DNA from: Pedobacter sp. AK013
GTDB taxonomy: Bacteria > Bacteroidota > Bacteroidia > Sphingobacteriales > Sphingobacteriaceae
DNA: 64,000 nt
NCBI RefSeq assembly: GCF_014205835.1
Contig: NZ_JACHCQ010000002.1
Location: forward strand, 186,001-250,000
Direction of reading: 5' to 3'
Below are positions 19,260 through 27,888 of this stretch, piece by piece (position 1 is the stretch's first letter; each line of letters starts with the position of its first letter). Position numbers and translations under genes: made by a program. Under the pieces are notes generated by a model. It did not search any database, had not been told where the DNA came from, and was given only the letters and a program-made list of their open reading frames with translations.

Positions 19260-19283
19260 AGTTCTCTTTGATATTGTTTCTTG

Positions 19284-19356
19284 TGATCCCGCTGGGATTC
19301 GAACCCAGGACCACTACATTAAAAGTGTAATGCTCTACCAGCTGAGCTACGGAATC
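19284..19356 (-). tRNA. tRNA-Lys(TTT)
   Basis: A complete cloverleaf is readable on the minus strand: acceptor GATTCCG/CGGGATC with one wobble pair and discriminator A, D arm GCTC-AGCTGGTA-GAGC, anticodon stem TTACA/TGTAG with loop CTTTTAA (anticodon TTT), variable loop TGGTC and T arm CTGGG-TTCGAAT-CCCAG. CCA is not encoded. The 3' half has served as an attachment site, as its duplicated fragments at 16.1-16.3 kb show. Confidence 0.97.
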
Positions 19357-19536
19357 ATTTCCTTTTGTTTAAGGAGGTGCAAATATAGGGATTTATCCTT
19401 TCCATGCAAACATTTTTTAAAAATGTTTTTGATGTTTTTTTATAAGGTTAAAACTAACCACTATAACTACTTGATTTTAAATTTTGTACAATTAAAAATA
19501 ATCTTAAAATTTATTTTACCCCATCAACAAGCCACA

Positions 19537-20235
19537 TTATTTACTCGCTTTGGGGATAAAGTTTAAAAACGACTGGAATTGTGCCTTGTGTTTATTTTTA
19601 TCCAGTTTAAAATAAAAAGCCCCACGACGCGAACTTGATTTATCCTTTTCAGTCTGTTTGATTAATAAGCCACTGGCTGTAATCTTACGGATAAAATTTC
19701 GGTTATCAATTGGCGAATCGTAAACCTGTTCGTACAAGGCCTGAAGTTGTGGTATGGTAAATCGTTTTGGCAACAGCTCAAACAAAACAGGATGTAGGGC
19801 AGCCTGATAGCGAATTTTATCCATCGCTGCCTTAACCATCACATTGTGGTCAAAAACTAGTTCAGGAACTTCTTTAAGTTTAAACCACTCGGCGTGGTAT
19901 TGGTTGTTTATCTGTTTATGGTATTTATTAATGTCTATTAGTGCAAAATAAACTACTGAAACGGTTCGTTCGATAGGGTCACGATCTGGATGGCCATATG
20001 CATGCAGCTGCTCGAGGTATACGTCGTGTAAACCGGTTAATTCCAGTAAAATCCTTTTGGCAGCCCCGTCAAGATCTTCTTGCTCACCGATAAAACCACC
20101 CATCAAGCTCCATTGATCTTTTACCGGTTCTATTGCTCTTTTGATCACCAAAAGTTTTAGCTGATCGCCGTCATAACCAAAAATAATGCAGTCTACTGCA
20201 ACAAGAACAGGTTTTTGATTTAAATATTTTCCCAT
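19537..20235 (-). CDS. Nudix-fold transcriptional regulator, AraR/NrtR-like
   Basis: A 232-aa protein: Nudix-fold domain (about 8-145) plus a winged-helix domain (about 155-225, FTIPQLQALYEQVYDSPIDN, NFIRKITASGLLIK). The Nudix box around residues 46-69 keeps G47, E53, R61, E65 and G68, but Ile62 and Leu66 replace two of the three core glutamates, so hydrolase activity is unlikely. This architecture is the NrtR family; in Bacteroides a member (AraR) represses arabinose genes. Beside sugar genes and 8 kb from araA/araD/araB, an arabinose-responsive regulator is the best guess. The HAD gene ends 1 bp before its start, so they share an operon. Confidence 0.85.
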   Translation of the reverse strand: MGKYLNQKPVLVAVDCIIFGYDGDQLKLLVIKRAIEPVKDQWSLMGGFIGEQEDLDGAAKRILLELTGLHDVYLEQLHAYGHPDRDPIERTVSVVYFALIDINKYHKQINNQYHAEWFKLKEVPELVFDHNVMVKAAMDKIRYQAALHPVLFELLPKRFTIPQLQALYEQVYDSPIDNRNFIRKITASGLLIKQTEKDKSSSRRGAFYFKLDKNKHKAQFQSFLNFIPKASK

Positions 20236-20236
20236 A

Positions 20237-20908
20237 TTAAAATAGCGTATTTAGTTTAGCGTCGTTATAATCTGTAATATAGCCTAAGATATTTGGATAG
20301 CCTTCAAACTCTTCGATTGTATGTGTGGTGGTTAATACGATACAGGGCATACCTGCATTTAAAGCAGATTCTACACCTTTCGGCGCATCTTCAAAAACCA
20401 GGCATTCTGCTGGTATAATATTTAATGCTGCCGCTGCCTTTAAAAAAGTTTCTGGATCTGGCTTGCTTGTTTTTACATCATCTGCACTAATTATTGCATC
20501 TAAATAATGACGGATATTTAAGCCATCTATTACAAAATCTATATTAAAAGGTATTGCTGCAGATCCGATCGCCATTGGAATATTGGCCTGTTTTGTACGT
20601 TCCAAAAATCGATCTAATCCATCAATCAAAGCCAAATGCGCCATATAACCTTGTTGATAACGCTTTTCTTTATCGATAGAAAGGCGTTCTATTTCTTCAG
20701 CATTAAATTTACCTTTTCCGAAAACGCGTTCTAAAACTTCGTGGTTCTTCCCATACATTTCTTTTTTTACGCTTTTGTAATCGAGTCTGGCACCTAAGTC
20801 TTCTGTCATAATGCTGTACCAGGCTAAAGTATGGTATTCCATATCATTAATCATCGTACCGTTCAAATCGAAAAGAAAAGCTTTAGGCTTAAAATTCAAA
20901 TCATACAT
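20237..20908 (-). CDS. HAD-superfamily phosphatase/beta-phosphoglucomutase-like
   Basis: A 223-aa soluble HAD-like protein of the beta-phosphoglucomutase/sugar-phosphatase subgroup. Motif I reads FLFDLNGTMI (Asp14 nucleophile), and Asn16 stands where the general acid/base Asp normally is. Motif II is IGSA near residue 114, motif III the Lys in TSKPDPETF, motif IV FEDAPKGVESALNAG. The cap domain lies at about 17-85. Likely substrates are small sugar phosphates, but the D-to-N change at a catalytic position makes activity uncertain. First gene of an operon with the Nudix regulator and divergent from galM. Confidence 0.85.
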   Translation of the reverse strand: MYDLNFKPKAFLFDLNGTMINDMEYHTLAWYSIMTEDLGARLDYKSVKKEMYGKNHEVLERVFGKGKFNAEEIERLSIDKEKRYQQGYMAHLALIDGLDRFLERTKQANIPMAIGSAAIPFNIDFVIDGLNIRHYLDAIISADDVKTSKPDPETFLKAAAALNIIPAECLVFEDAPKGVESALNAGMPCIVLTTTHTIEEFEGYPNILGYITDYNDAKLNTLF

Positions 20909-21097
20909 ATAGCTGCTAAATTATGTGATTTTTTTTACTGTTGAGAATCCTCTTCGATATTATGAAAAAATAAATATAATCGTTACTTTAACGTTAATAA
21001 TTTTTTCCTACATTAGCCTTAACCAAAAATAAATCAATATGAAGCCGTGTCTAATTTTGTGCGCAATTGCAGATCCGCTTTCACAAATTTTTAATCC

Positions 21098-22249
21098 ATG
21101 AAAAAAATATTCTTTAAGGCTTTGCCTTTCGCTACGTTATGTTTAGCTCTTGCTTTTACTTCATGTAATCCTAAATCTGATAAAGAAACACAGGCAAACG
21201 TGAAAACCGATTCGTTAAAATACAGCAGTACCATTGATGGTAAAACCGTTAAACTTTACACGTTGAAAAACAAGCAAGGTGCTTCGGTATCGATTAGCAA
21301 TTATGGTGGTAGGGTAGTTTCGTTGCTGGTACCCGATAAAGACAATAAATTAACCGATGTGGTATTGGGTTACGATAGCGTGGGTGCTTACCGTAAAAAA
21401 GGCGAGCCGTTTTTTGGCGCTTTAATTGGCCGCTACGGAAACCGTATTGGCAAAGGTAAATTTACTTTAGACGGCAAAGAATACCAGTTACAGCTTAACG
21501 ATGGTGTAAACACTTTACACGGCGGTACCGATGGCTTTTTCGGCAAAGTGTGGGACGCGAAACAACTGGATAGCACCAAGCTTGAATTGAGCTACGTTTC
21601 TAATGATGGCGAAGCGGGTTATCCGGGTAAACTGGATGTGAAGGTAACTTATACTTTAACTGACGACAATGCGCTGCAAATTGATTACGTAGCAACCACT
21701 GATAAAAGCACCATTGTAAACTTAACCAACCATGCTTATTTTAACCTAAATGGCGAAGGTGATAGCACTATTTTAGACCACGAGCTAACCATTGATGCAA
21801 ATGCTTATACACCAGTTGACTCGACCTTGATCCCAACCGGTAAATTGCAACCTGTTGCGGGTACCGCTTTCGATTTTAACAAAGCCAAACTAATTGGTAA
21901 ACAAATTGAAGATAAAGACGAGCAATTGAAATTTGGTAAAGGTTACGACCATAACTTTGTCTTAACCCACCACGATGGTAAAACACCGGTAGCCGTGGTT
22001 AAAAGTACCAAAACAGGCATAGTTTTATCGGTAATTACTACCGAGCCTGGTTTACAGTTTTACAGTGGTAATTTCTTGACCGGAGCCGATAAAGATGGTA
22101 AAGGCGGTAAATCTTACCCACACCGTTCGGCTTTCTGTTTAGAAACACAACACTTTCCTGATGCACCAAACCATCCGAATTTTGCTTCAACCGTGCTTAA
22201 ACCGGGCGAAACCTATAAAACGAGTACCACTTATAAGTTCTCGAAATAA
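21098..22249 (+). CDS. galM: Aldose 1-epimerase (mutarotase), exported lipoprotein
   Basis: A 383-aa galactose mutarotase-family enzyme that interconverts alpha and beta anomers of aldohexoses and arabinose. Landmarks are ISNYGGRVVSLLVPDKD, FFGALIGRYGNRIGKGKF, the substrate-binding histidines in TLHGG and LTNHAYFNLNG, and GLQFYSGNFL. The N-terminus carries a lipoprotein signal (LALAFTSCNPKSD, Cys about residue 23), so it works in the periplasm. This form is common beside Bacteroidota arabinose genes. Divergent from the HAD/Nudix operon across a 189-bp region that includes the palindrome TTAACGTTAA at 20988-20997. A strong terminator follows. Confidence 0.93.
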   Translation: MKKIFFKALPFATLCLALAFTSCNPKSDKETQANVKTDSLKYSSTIDGKTVKLYTLKNKQGASVSISNYGGRVVSLLVPDKDNKLTDVVLGYDSVGAYRKKGEPFFGALIGRYGNRIGKGKFTLDGKEYQLQLNDGVNTLHGGTDGFFGKVWDAKQLDSTKLELSYVSNDGEAGYPGKLDVKVTYTLTDDNALQIDYVATTDKSTIVNLTNHAYFNLNGEGDSTILDHELTIDANAYTPVDSTLIPTGKLQPVAGTAFDFNKAKLIGKQIEDKDEQLKFGKGYDHNFVLTHHDGKTPVAVVKSTKTGIVLSVITTEPGLQFYSGNFLTGADKDGKGGKSYPHRSAFCLETQHFPDAPNHPNFASTVLKPGETYKTSTTYKFSK

Positions 22250-22280
22250 GATAGCTGGTTAAAAAAGTTAGCTATAACCA

Positions 22281-22321
22281 AAGACCTCACAGGTTTTAGA
22301 AACCTGTGAGGTCTTTTTTTA
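22281..22321 (+). terminator. Rho-independent terminator of galM
   Basis: Perfect 16-bp stem (22281-22296 with 22300-22315, GACCTCACAGG core), 3-nt loop and a T run, 31 bp after the galM stop. Confidence 0.92.
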
Positions 22322-22389
22322 TTTACGCCTAGCGCTTTCGGGCCACAGAGGCACGGATAATCACCTATAAGGGCTTTTTCTGCATTAAG

Positions 22390-22410
22390 ATTGCCAGTCA
22401 AGCTGGCAAT
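22390..22410. repeat. Small intergenic palindrome ATTGCCAG/CTGGCAAT
   Basis: Perfect 8-bp arms with a 5-nt loop, in the short GC-richer stretch between galM and the FMN oxidase gene. It resembles dispersed intergenic palindromes; copy number cannot be judged here. Confidence 0.4.
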
Positions 22411-22444
22411 GACGAGTAGTGCAAAGGGGGATATCCTGCTTAAA

Positions 22445-23614
22445 TTATAATTCTAATAACCTTTCTGGAAATTGCGAAATTTTTTCTATCGTGAGCTGTT
22501 GCATAATCTGATACAAATGGGCTTTAAACATATTAATGGTATGATTTCCGCCTTCATTACCCAATGCGCCAACGCCATACATAAACGGACGGCCCATAAA
22601 GTTGAATTCAGAACCTACCGCATGCGCCCTGGCTAAATCAACACCCGAGCGGATCCCTCCATCTAACATGATCTTAAGTTTAGATTTATAGGCTTCATTT
22701 CCGGCGAGTTTAATTAAAGAGTTGATCGATGATTCGCCCGCATCAATTTGTCGCCCACCATGATTCGAAACAATAACGCCATCAACACCAATCTGTATAG
22801 CTGCCTGCATATCTTCATCTGTAGCAATGCCCTTTAATACCAATGGTCCTTTCCAGATTTCGCGGATGGCCGAAACCTTTTCAATGTCAACTTTCCCGGT
22901 AAACGTTCTGTTCATAAACTGCCCGAGCTGCGACATATCCATTCCTTTTTCCATATATGGCTTTAAGGTAGCAAACGAAGGGATGCCATGCTGAAGTGTT
23001 TTAATACCCCATAATGGCCTTGCAAATGCCTGTAAAATATTGTTTACCGACATTTTAGGTGGTATAGAAAGGCCGCTTTTAATTTCTTTATACCTTAATC
23101 CGAAGGCGGGAACATCTACCAGCACAACCAAAACGGGGCACTCTACCGCTTTCAATCGCGATAAAATATCATCCCTCAATTTATTTTCCGTAGGGTGATA
23201 AAGCTGAAACCAGGCTTTTCCTTCAGAAACTTCGGCAATGCGCTCGATACTGCTGGTAGATACCGTACTCAGTGTATAGGGGATATCGTGTTTGGCTGCA
23301 GCTTTGGCCAGAATTTCAGGCGCATTTGGCCACATTAAACCCTGTAAACCAATTGGAGAAACGCCAAAGGGCGCACTGTATTTACGGCCAAAAAGCTCAA
23401 CCGACATATCAATATCTCCACCTACACGCAAATAATTGGGTTTTAAGTATATATTATCAAAATCTGTTTCGTTACGGGCCAGGTTTAGCCCTTCGTTACA
23501 GCCACCTTCTAAATAATCGAATGCAAATTTCGGTATTCTTCTTTTTGCTTTATGTCTAAGGTCAGCTACCGAAGGATATTGAGGATGGTAAGGAAACGTA
23601 ATTTTTTTGCTCAT
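22445..23614 (-). CDS. FMN-dependent alpha-hydroxy-acid oxidase/L-lactate dehydrogenase-like
   Basis: A 389-aa TIM-barrel flavoenzyme of the LldD/glycolate oxidase family, which oxidises L-2-hydroxy acids to 2-oxo acids. Landmarks are the N-terminal SVADLRHKAKRRIPKFAFDY, the FMN-binding PIGLQGLMWP and the catalytic block VSNHGGRQID (His base and Arg) near residue 282, then LDGGIRSGVDLARA and GRPFMYG. It is last in the minus-strand fucose-type operon, 148 bp after the lactonase gene. The non-phosphorylative fucose pathway ends in pyruvate plus L-lactate, so oxidation of that lactate to pyruvate is a coherent role. The exact substrate is inferred. Confidence 0.9.
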   Translation of the reverse strand: MSKKITFPYHPQYPSVADLRHKAKRRIPKFAFDYLEGGCNEGLNLARNETDFDNIYLKPNYLRVGGDIDMSVELFGRKYSAPFGVSPIGLQGLMWPNAPEILAKAAAKHDIPYTLSTVSTSSIERIAEVSEGKAWFQLYHPTENKLRDDILSRLKAVECPVLVVLVDVPAFGLRYKEIKSGLSIPPKMSVNNILQAFARPLWGIKTLQHGIPSFATLKPYMEKGMDMSQLGQFMNRTFTGKVDIEKVSAIREIWKGPLVLKGIATDEDMQAAIQIGVDGVIVSNHGGRQIDAGESSINSLIKLAGNEAYKSKLKIMLDGGIRSGVDLARAHAVGSEFNFMGRPFMYGVGALGNEGGNHTINMFKAHLYQIMQQLTIEKISQFPERLLEL

Positions 23615-23762
23615 TATTTAATTATTGTCTTGGCCGCAGGCATGTTAAAAATCGAAAACTAACACAATATGTTGTAATCTCCGTCCTGCACTATAGGCTA
23701 TATTTCGTTTTTTAGAGAATTTAGGCACCAGGTATTAGCGCTGGCAGCGTAAAAAGCAGTCT

Positions 23763-24584
23763 TTAAAGCCTGTAAAATCTCTTTGCATTATCTAAAAAGA
23801 TCAATTTTCTTTCTGCAACTGTAAAACGTTCTGTATATTTATTTACCAAATTAAACCAATCCTGGTAAGGTCTGCTGATTAACATCACCGGCCAATCGCT
23901 ACCATACATCGCCCGTTCAGGGCCAAACTGTTCAAATATAACGTCGAAGCAGTTAAACAACTCTTTTTCAGTCCAGTTTTTCCAATCAGCTTCGGCTAAT
24001 AGGCCCGATACTTTGCACCATACATTTGGGTTGGCCGCCAAAGTTTTAATATTTTCTGCCCATACCTTCAAATCTTGTTTTTTTACATCTGGCTTGCCGC
24101 AATGATCCAATACAAATGGCTGATCGGGAATTTGATCAACCATTTGTATAATGGCTTCCAACTGATTGTGGTAACACAATAAATCGTAAGTATAATTGTA
24201 TTTTTTTAATTGCTTAATACCTGCAATAAAAGCCGGATTAAGGATAAAATCTCGGTTCTCGGCCTGCAGAACATGTCGCCAGCCTTTAATGGTTTTATGA
24301 TTTTGCCAAAAGCCTAACCGTTCATCCAGATTGGGGTTAAGCAAATCAACCCAACCCACAATACCTTTTATAATTTCGTTCTGCGCTGCCAATTTTAAGA
24401 GGAAATGGTTTTCCTCTTCTGACTGACTGGCCTGCACAGCAATACAGCCGGTAATATGTAGATCGTTATAGGGTTCCACCAGGTTTTCAGGAAAAAAATC
24501 TTTGCGGATGATTTGCATATCGTCATTAATCCAGTTATCTCTAACCGGGTCGAAATTCCAAAAATGTACGTGGGTATCAATCAT
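23763..24584 (-). CDS. Amidohydrolase 2 family lactonase (L-fuconolactonase/L-rhamnonolactonase-like)
   Basis: A 273-aa protein of the amidohydrolase-2 family (PF04909). The metal-binding motif HVH is at the N-terminus (MIDTHVHFWNFD), followed by the strand-end His in FVLDHCGKPD (about 155-164) and the catalytic Asp in MYGSDWPVM (about 224-232). Characterised relatives hydrolyse sugar lactones such as L-fucono-1,5- and L-rhamnono-1,4-lactone. It is encoded between the mutarotase and the FMN oxidase in an operon that matches this pathway. Fucose and rhamnose versions cannot be separated by eye. Confidence 0.85.
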   Translation of the reverse strand: MIDTHVHFWNFDPVRDNWINDDMQIIRKDFFPENLVEPYNDLHITGCIAVQASQSEEENHFLLKLAAQNEIIKGIVGWVDLLNPNLDERLGFWQNHKTIKGWRHVLQAENRDFILNPAFIAGIKQLKKYNYTYDLLCYHNQLEAIIQMVDQIPDQPFVLDHCGKPDVKKQDLKVWAENIKTLAANPNVWCKVSGLLAEADWKNWTEKELFNCFDVIFEQFGPERAMYGSDWPVMLISRPYQDWFNLVNKYTERFTVAERKLIFLDNAKRFYRL

Positions 24585-24597
24585 ATTAAAAAAAGCA

Positions 24598-24927
24598 CTA
24601 AAGTTTAAATATCTGGTCCATTAAGATCCATTTTTCACCAGGTTTGGCACCAGGTAAAGCCTGCTGGAATTTCCACATTAAGGTTTCCCATTCCTGCACT
24701 TTTGGGTTGGCTAAATCGGCGGCACCTTTCGCCTCAAAAGAAAAGCTTTCATTCACTTCCATAATCATAAACAGCCGATTACCAGTGAGGTATATATCCA
24801 GGTTTTCGATCCCAGAAGAGGTGATACTTTCTTTAATTTCAGGCCAAACCGATTGGTGGTATTGCTTATATTCTTCAATAAGCTTTGCATCATCAACCAG
24901 ATCAAGTGCCAGGCAATATCTTTTCAT
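24598..24927 (-). CDS. L-fucose/L-rhamnose mutarotase (RhaM family)
   Basis: A 109-aa protein of the L-rhamnose mutarotase family (PF05336), which interconverts pyranose anomers of 6-deoxy-L-sugars. Family features are the start MKRYCLALDLVDD, the catalytic-region YHQSVWPEI (about 22-31) and the tryptophan-rich C-terminal part with EWETLMWKFQ and EKWILMDQIF. Length is typical (about 105-115). The gene starts one base after the FAH stop, so translation is coupled, and the lactonase gene follows after 13 bp. Bacteroidota members near fuconolactonase genes often act on L-fucose. Confidence 0.88.
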   Translation of the reverse strand: MKRYCLALDLVDDAKLIEEYKQYHQSVWPEIKESITSSGIENLDIYLTGNRLFMIMEVNESFSFEAKGAADLANPKVQEWETLMWKFQQALPGAKPGEKWILMDQIFKL

Positions 24928-24928
24928 A

Positions 24929-25783
24929 TTAATTTTCGCTGTAAGCTTTAACAGTTTGCTTGCTAGTACCTAAACCATCAATACCTAATTCAACCACATC
25001 GCCAGGTTTTAAATACCAGGGCTCAGGTTTTTGACCTAAACCAACACCTGCAGGCGTACCTGTTGTAATTACATCGCCCGGTAAAAGGGTCATAAACTGA
25101 CTGATATATGAAACCATAAATGGCACATTGAAAATCAGGTTTGAAGTATTACCATCCTGCAATGTTTTACCGTTTACAGTTAACCAAAGGCGTAAGTTGT
25201 GCACATCAGCAATTTCATCCTGAGTAGCAATAAATGGCCCGATAGGCGCAAAAGTATCGGCGCTTTTTCCTTTAACCCACTGTCCGTTGCGCTCTAACTG
25301 GAATTCGCGTTCACTATAATCGTTGTGCAAAACGTAACCTGCGATATGCGCTAATGCATTTTCTTCACTTACATAACTGGCTTTTTTACCAATTACAATA
25401 GCCAATTCTACCTCCCAGTCGGTTTTTTTACTATTTTTAGGAATAACCAGATCATCATTCGGGCCTACAATAGCTGAAGTAGCTTTGAAGAATAGAATCG
25501 GCTCTGATGGGATAGGAGCATTGGTTTCGGCTGCATGATCTTTATAGTTTAAGCCTACACAGATAATTTTAGAAGGACGTGCCAATGCCGGACCAAGGCG
25601 TACCCCTTTATCAACTTGAGGCAGATCAGCAGATGCAACAGCTGATTTTAGTTTTTCTAAGCCATCACCACCAAAAAATGCTTCGTTATAATCGCTAACC
25701 AATGCAGATACATCAAAATAATTATCGCCGATAATTACACCCGGTTTTTCTGCTCCTGCTTCACCAAATCTTATTAATTTCAT
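24929..25783 (-). CDS. Fumarylacetoacetate hydrolase family protein (2,4-diketo-3-deoxy-L-fuconate hydrolase-like)
   Basis: A 284-aa FAH-family protein. The N-terminal part is KLIRFGEAGAEKPGVIIGDN; the core has ICVGLNYKDHAAETNAPIP, the metal-binding glutamates of DWEVELAIVIGK (about 151-162) and the GDVITTGTPAGVGLG block (about 240-254). Close relatives cleave 2,4-diketo-3-deoxy-L-fuconate to pyruvate and L-lactate in the non-phosphorylative fucose route, or split ureidoglycolate. The fucose assignment rests on the neighbours: SDR upstream (33 bp), mutarotase and lactonase downstream. Confidence 0.88.
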   Translation of the reverse strand: MKLIRFGEAGAEKPGVIIGDNYFDVSALVSDYNEAFFGGDGLEKLKSAVASADLPQVDKGVRLGPALARPSKIICVGLNYKDHAAETNAPIPSEPILFFKATSAIVGPNDDLVIPKNSKKTDWEVELAIVIGKKASYVSEENALAHIAGYVLHNDYSEREFQLERNGQWVKGKSADTFAPIGPFIATQDEIADVHNLRLWLTVNGKTLQDGNTSNLIFNVPFMVSYISQFMTLLPGDVITTGTPAGVGLGQKPEPWYLKPGDVVELGIDGLGTSKQTVKAYSEN

Positions 25784-25816
25784 TATAAAATGCTTTATCT
25801 TATTTAAAAATATTTA

Positions 25817-26581
25817 TTAATTGTTTAAGGTCGTAAATCCCCCGTCAATTGGGTAATCGCAACCCGTAATAAATGACGCTTCGTCACTACATAAATATAG
25901 GGCCAATGCTCCAATTTCTTCAGGTTTGGCCATTCTGCCGATAGGTTGGGTTTTAGAAAGTTTCTCGAACATTTCAGGGATATTATCTGGATAGTTTTTC
26001 TGTAAAAAGCCATCTACAAATGGCGTATGCACCCTTGCCGGAGAAATAGAATTACACCTGATGTTTTCGCCGATGTAATCTTTGGCCACACTCATGGTCA
26101 TGGCTTTTACCGCGCCTTTTGCTGTACTGTAGGCAAAACGATCTGGTAGGCCAATTAATGCAGCAATAGAAGCCATGTTGACGATCACACCACCACCAGC
26201 TAAACGGATTTGCGGAATAGCGGCATACAAACAGTTGTAAACACCTTTAACATTTACACGCATTACCCTATCGAAATCGCTTTCTTCGGTGTTATCGGCT
26301 TTACCAATGTGTGCAATACCCGCATTATTTACTAAAATATTGATGCTTCCAATTTGTTCAAAAACAGCTTTAACCGCCTGGTGGTCTGAAACATCGCAGG
26401 CATAACTGTAAGCTCGACCGCCATTTGTTTTAATCTCACCTAAGGTATCCTGGGCCTGTTCAGTCCCCAATTCGATGATATGAACCTCAGCACCCTGTTT
26501 GGCTAAAATAGTTGCAATAGCTCTTCCTATGCCACTTCCCCCGCCTGTAACTACGGCTTTTTTATTTTTTAGTGAAAACAT
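25817..26581 (-). CDS. Short-chain dehydrogenase (L-fucose pathway SDR)
   Basis: A 254-aa classical SDR. The Rossmann motif VTGGGSGIGRAIA is at 11-23, NNAG near 85, the catalytic Ser in VNMASIAALIG, and Tyr-x-x-x-Lys in FAYSTAKGAV (about 152-157). The C-terminus SFITGCDYPIDGGFTT is typical. In this context it could oxidise L-fucose to the lactone or 2-keto-3-deoxy-L-fuconate to the 2,4-diketo acid. The pathway needs both steps, and only one SDR is present. First gene of the operon, preceded by a 322-bp gene-free region next to the IclR regulator. Confidence 0.9.
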   Translation of the reverse strand: MFSLKNKKAVVTGGGSGIGRAIATILAKQGAEVHIIELGTEQAQDTLGEIKTNGGRAYSYACDVSDHQAVKAVFEQIGSINILVNNAGIAHIGKADNTEESDFDRVMRVNVKGVYNCLYAAIPQIRLAGGGVIVNMASIAALIGLPDRFAYSTAKGAVKAMTMSVAKDYIGENIRCNSISPARVHTPFVDGFLQKNYPDNIPEMFEKLSKTQPIGRMAKPEEIGALALYLCSDEASFITGCDYPIDGGFTTLNN

Positions 26582-26903
26582 GTATATGATTGGTTATAAA
26601 TTATAATTGATTAGGATACAAATAAAATAAATATTCTTGATTAAAAATTTTATCTTCTTGCCTAAATATTAACAGATATTGTCATGCGCCGTTCTGGATA
26701 TTCAAATGGCCTTACCAAGTATTATTACTTATATTTTACGATTGTACCTGTATTTAATATAGGGCCAAATATTACACAAAAAGCAATTTTGCCCGCAGTT
26801 GAAAATATTACAGAAACGGGAAGCAGAGAGGCAATTCAAAACGGCATTTTCCCGCAATATACTAACCATTAGAAACTTAAAGCTGCTTACGGAAGTTACG
26901 CAC
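26582..26903. other. Gene-free region upstream of the fucose-type operon
   Basis: About 320 AT-rich bases between the SDR start and the IclR gene stop. Only short, atypical ORFs occur. The promoter of the catabolic operon, and probably the IclR-type operator, should lie here, but no convincing palindrome or -7 box was picked out by eye. Confidence 0.4.
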
Positions 26904-27677
26904 TCAAACTCCAATCCGCCGTTCTATCTTTTTAGCACATTTGTAGGCTTCACTAAGGATAACATCGCTTGCAATTGTCTGATTTACATTCGGCGCATTT
27001 AACACCGAAATCGTTAAACAAGCAATAATGCCGTCTTTGCTTTCAATGCCAACAGGAATAGAAATATTGGTTACACCAGATACCGAATCACTATTTTTAG
27101 AATAAGAACCTGCCTGGTGAATATCCAATAAAGCATTTAAAAAGTCTTCTTGCTGCGCTTTGGTATATTTCTTAAAAATAGCATTGTTTTTTAATGCTGT
27201 ATTACGTTCTGCATCAGCCATATATGCTAACAGAACCTTGCCCGGTGCGGTTGAAAGCAATGGAAATAAATTGCCTTCTTCGATAGAAAGCGCAATTGGT
27301 CCGGGGCTTTTGGCATGAATAATTACCATCACCTGATTCATGTATAAAATACTCAAATGGCACGACTGGCGTATAGTATTGGCCAGTTCTTCTAATGGAA
27401 ATTGCGCCGCTTTACGGAGCTCATCAATAGGTGAGTGCCGATGCGAAAGGTAAAAAAGCTTTAGCGATAGTCTGTATTTCCCCGAAACCTCATCACGTAA
27501 AATATAACCACGACTTTCTAAACTCATCAACATCCGGTAAATTTCGTTAGGTGTTTTTTCAATACCGATTGCTATTTCAGTTTGAGACAATGGGATAGAT
27601 TGTGCGGATAAATACTCCAATATGTCAAGCCCTTTATCCAAAGCGGGAGCTTGGTACTTCGATTCTTTTTCGTTCAT
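26904..27677 (-). CDS. IclR-family transcriptional regulator
   Basis: A 257-aa regulator. The N-terminal winged helix (about 8-70) shows LDILEYLSAQSIPLSQTEIA and NEIYRMLMSLESRGYILRDE. The C-terminal IclR effector domain has LLSTAPGKVLLAYM and SNSDSVSGVTNISIPVGIE-type strands leading to GIIACLTISV. IclR proteins bind small metabolites, often sugar acids. Its position directly upstream of and co-directional with the operon at 22.4-26.6 kb suggests it controls that operon in response to fucose or a pathway intermediate. It has its own promoter region before 27677. Confidence 0.93.
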   Translation of the reverse strand: MNEKESKYQAPALDKGLDILEYLSAQSIPLSQTEIAIGIEKTPNEIYRMLMSLESRGYILRDEVSGKYRLSLKLFYLSHRHSPIDELRKAAQFPLEELANTIRQSCHLSILYMNQVMVIIHAKSPGPIALSIEEGNLFPLLSTAPGKVLLAYMADAERNTALKNNAIFKKYTKAQQEDFLNALLDIHQAGSYSKNSDSVSGVTNISIPVGIESKDGIIACLTISVLNAPNVNQTIASDVILSEAYKCAKKIERRIGV

Positions 27678-27830
27678 TCAGGTTTAAATTTGGTTGTAGC
27701 GTATTCTTACGATTTCAAACATACAAAATGCTTTCTTATTTATAGAAGAGAAGATTTTGTATAATTTAAATATGAATTCATGCCCTTATTAAACAGCTTG
27801 CCAACGGATGATTTTACATGACGATTGCAT

Positions 27831-27863
27831 AAAAAAAGCCGATAATCAAATGATCACCGGCTT
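27831..27863 (-). terminator. Rho-independent terminator of araA
   Basis: Read on the minus strand, AAGCCGGTGATC pairs with GATTATCGGCTT around a 4-nt loop and ends in a run of seven T, 26 bp after the araA stop. Confidence 0.85.
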
Positions 27864-27888
27864 CAGCATTGAGCTTGCTTTATTGAAA

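Noticed and set aside
26684..26872. 62-aa ORF upstream of the fucose-type operon
   Set aside because: Unusual composition, no start context and no family; more likely promoter DNA.
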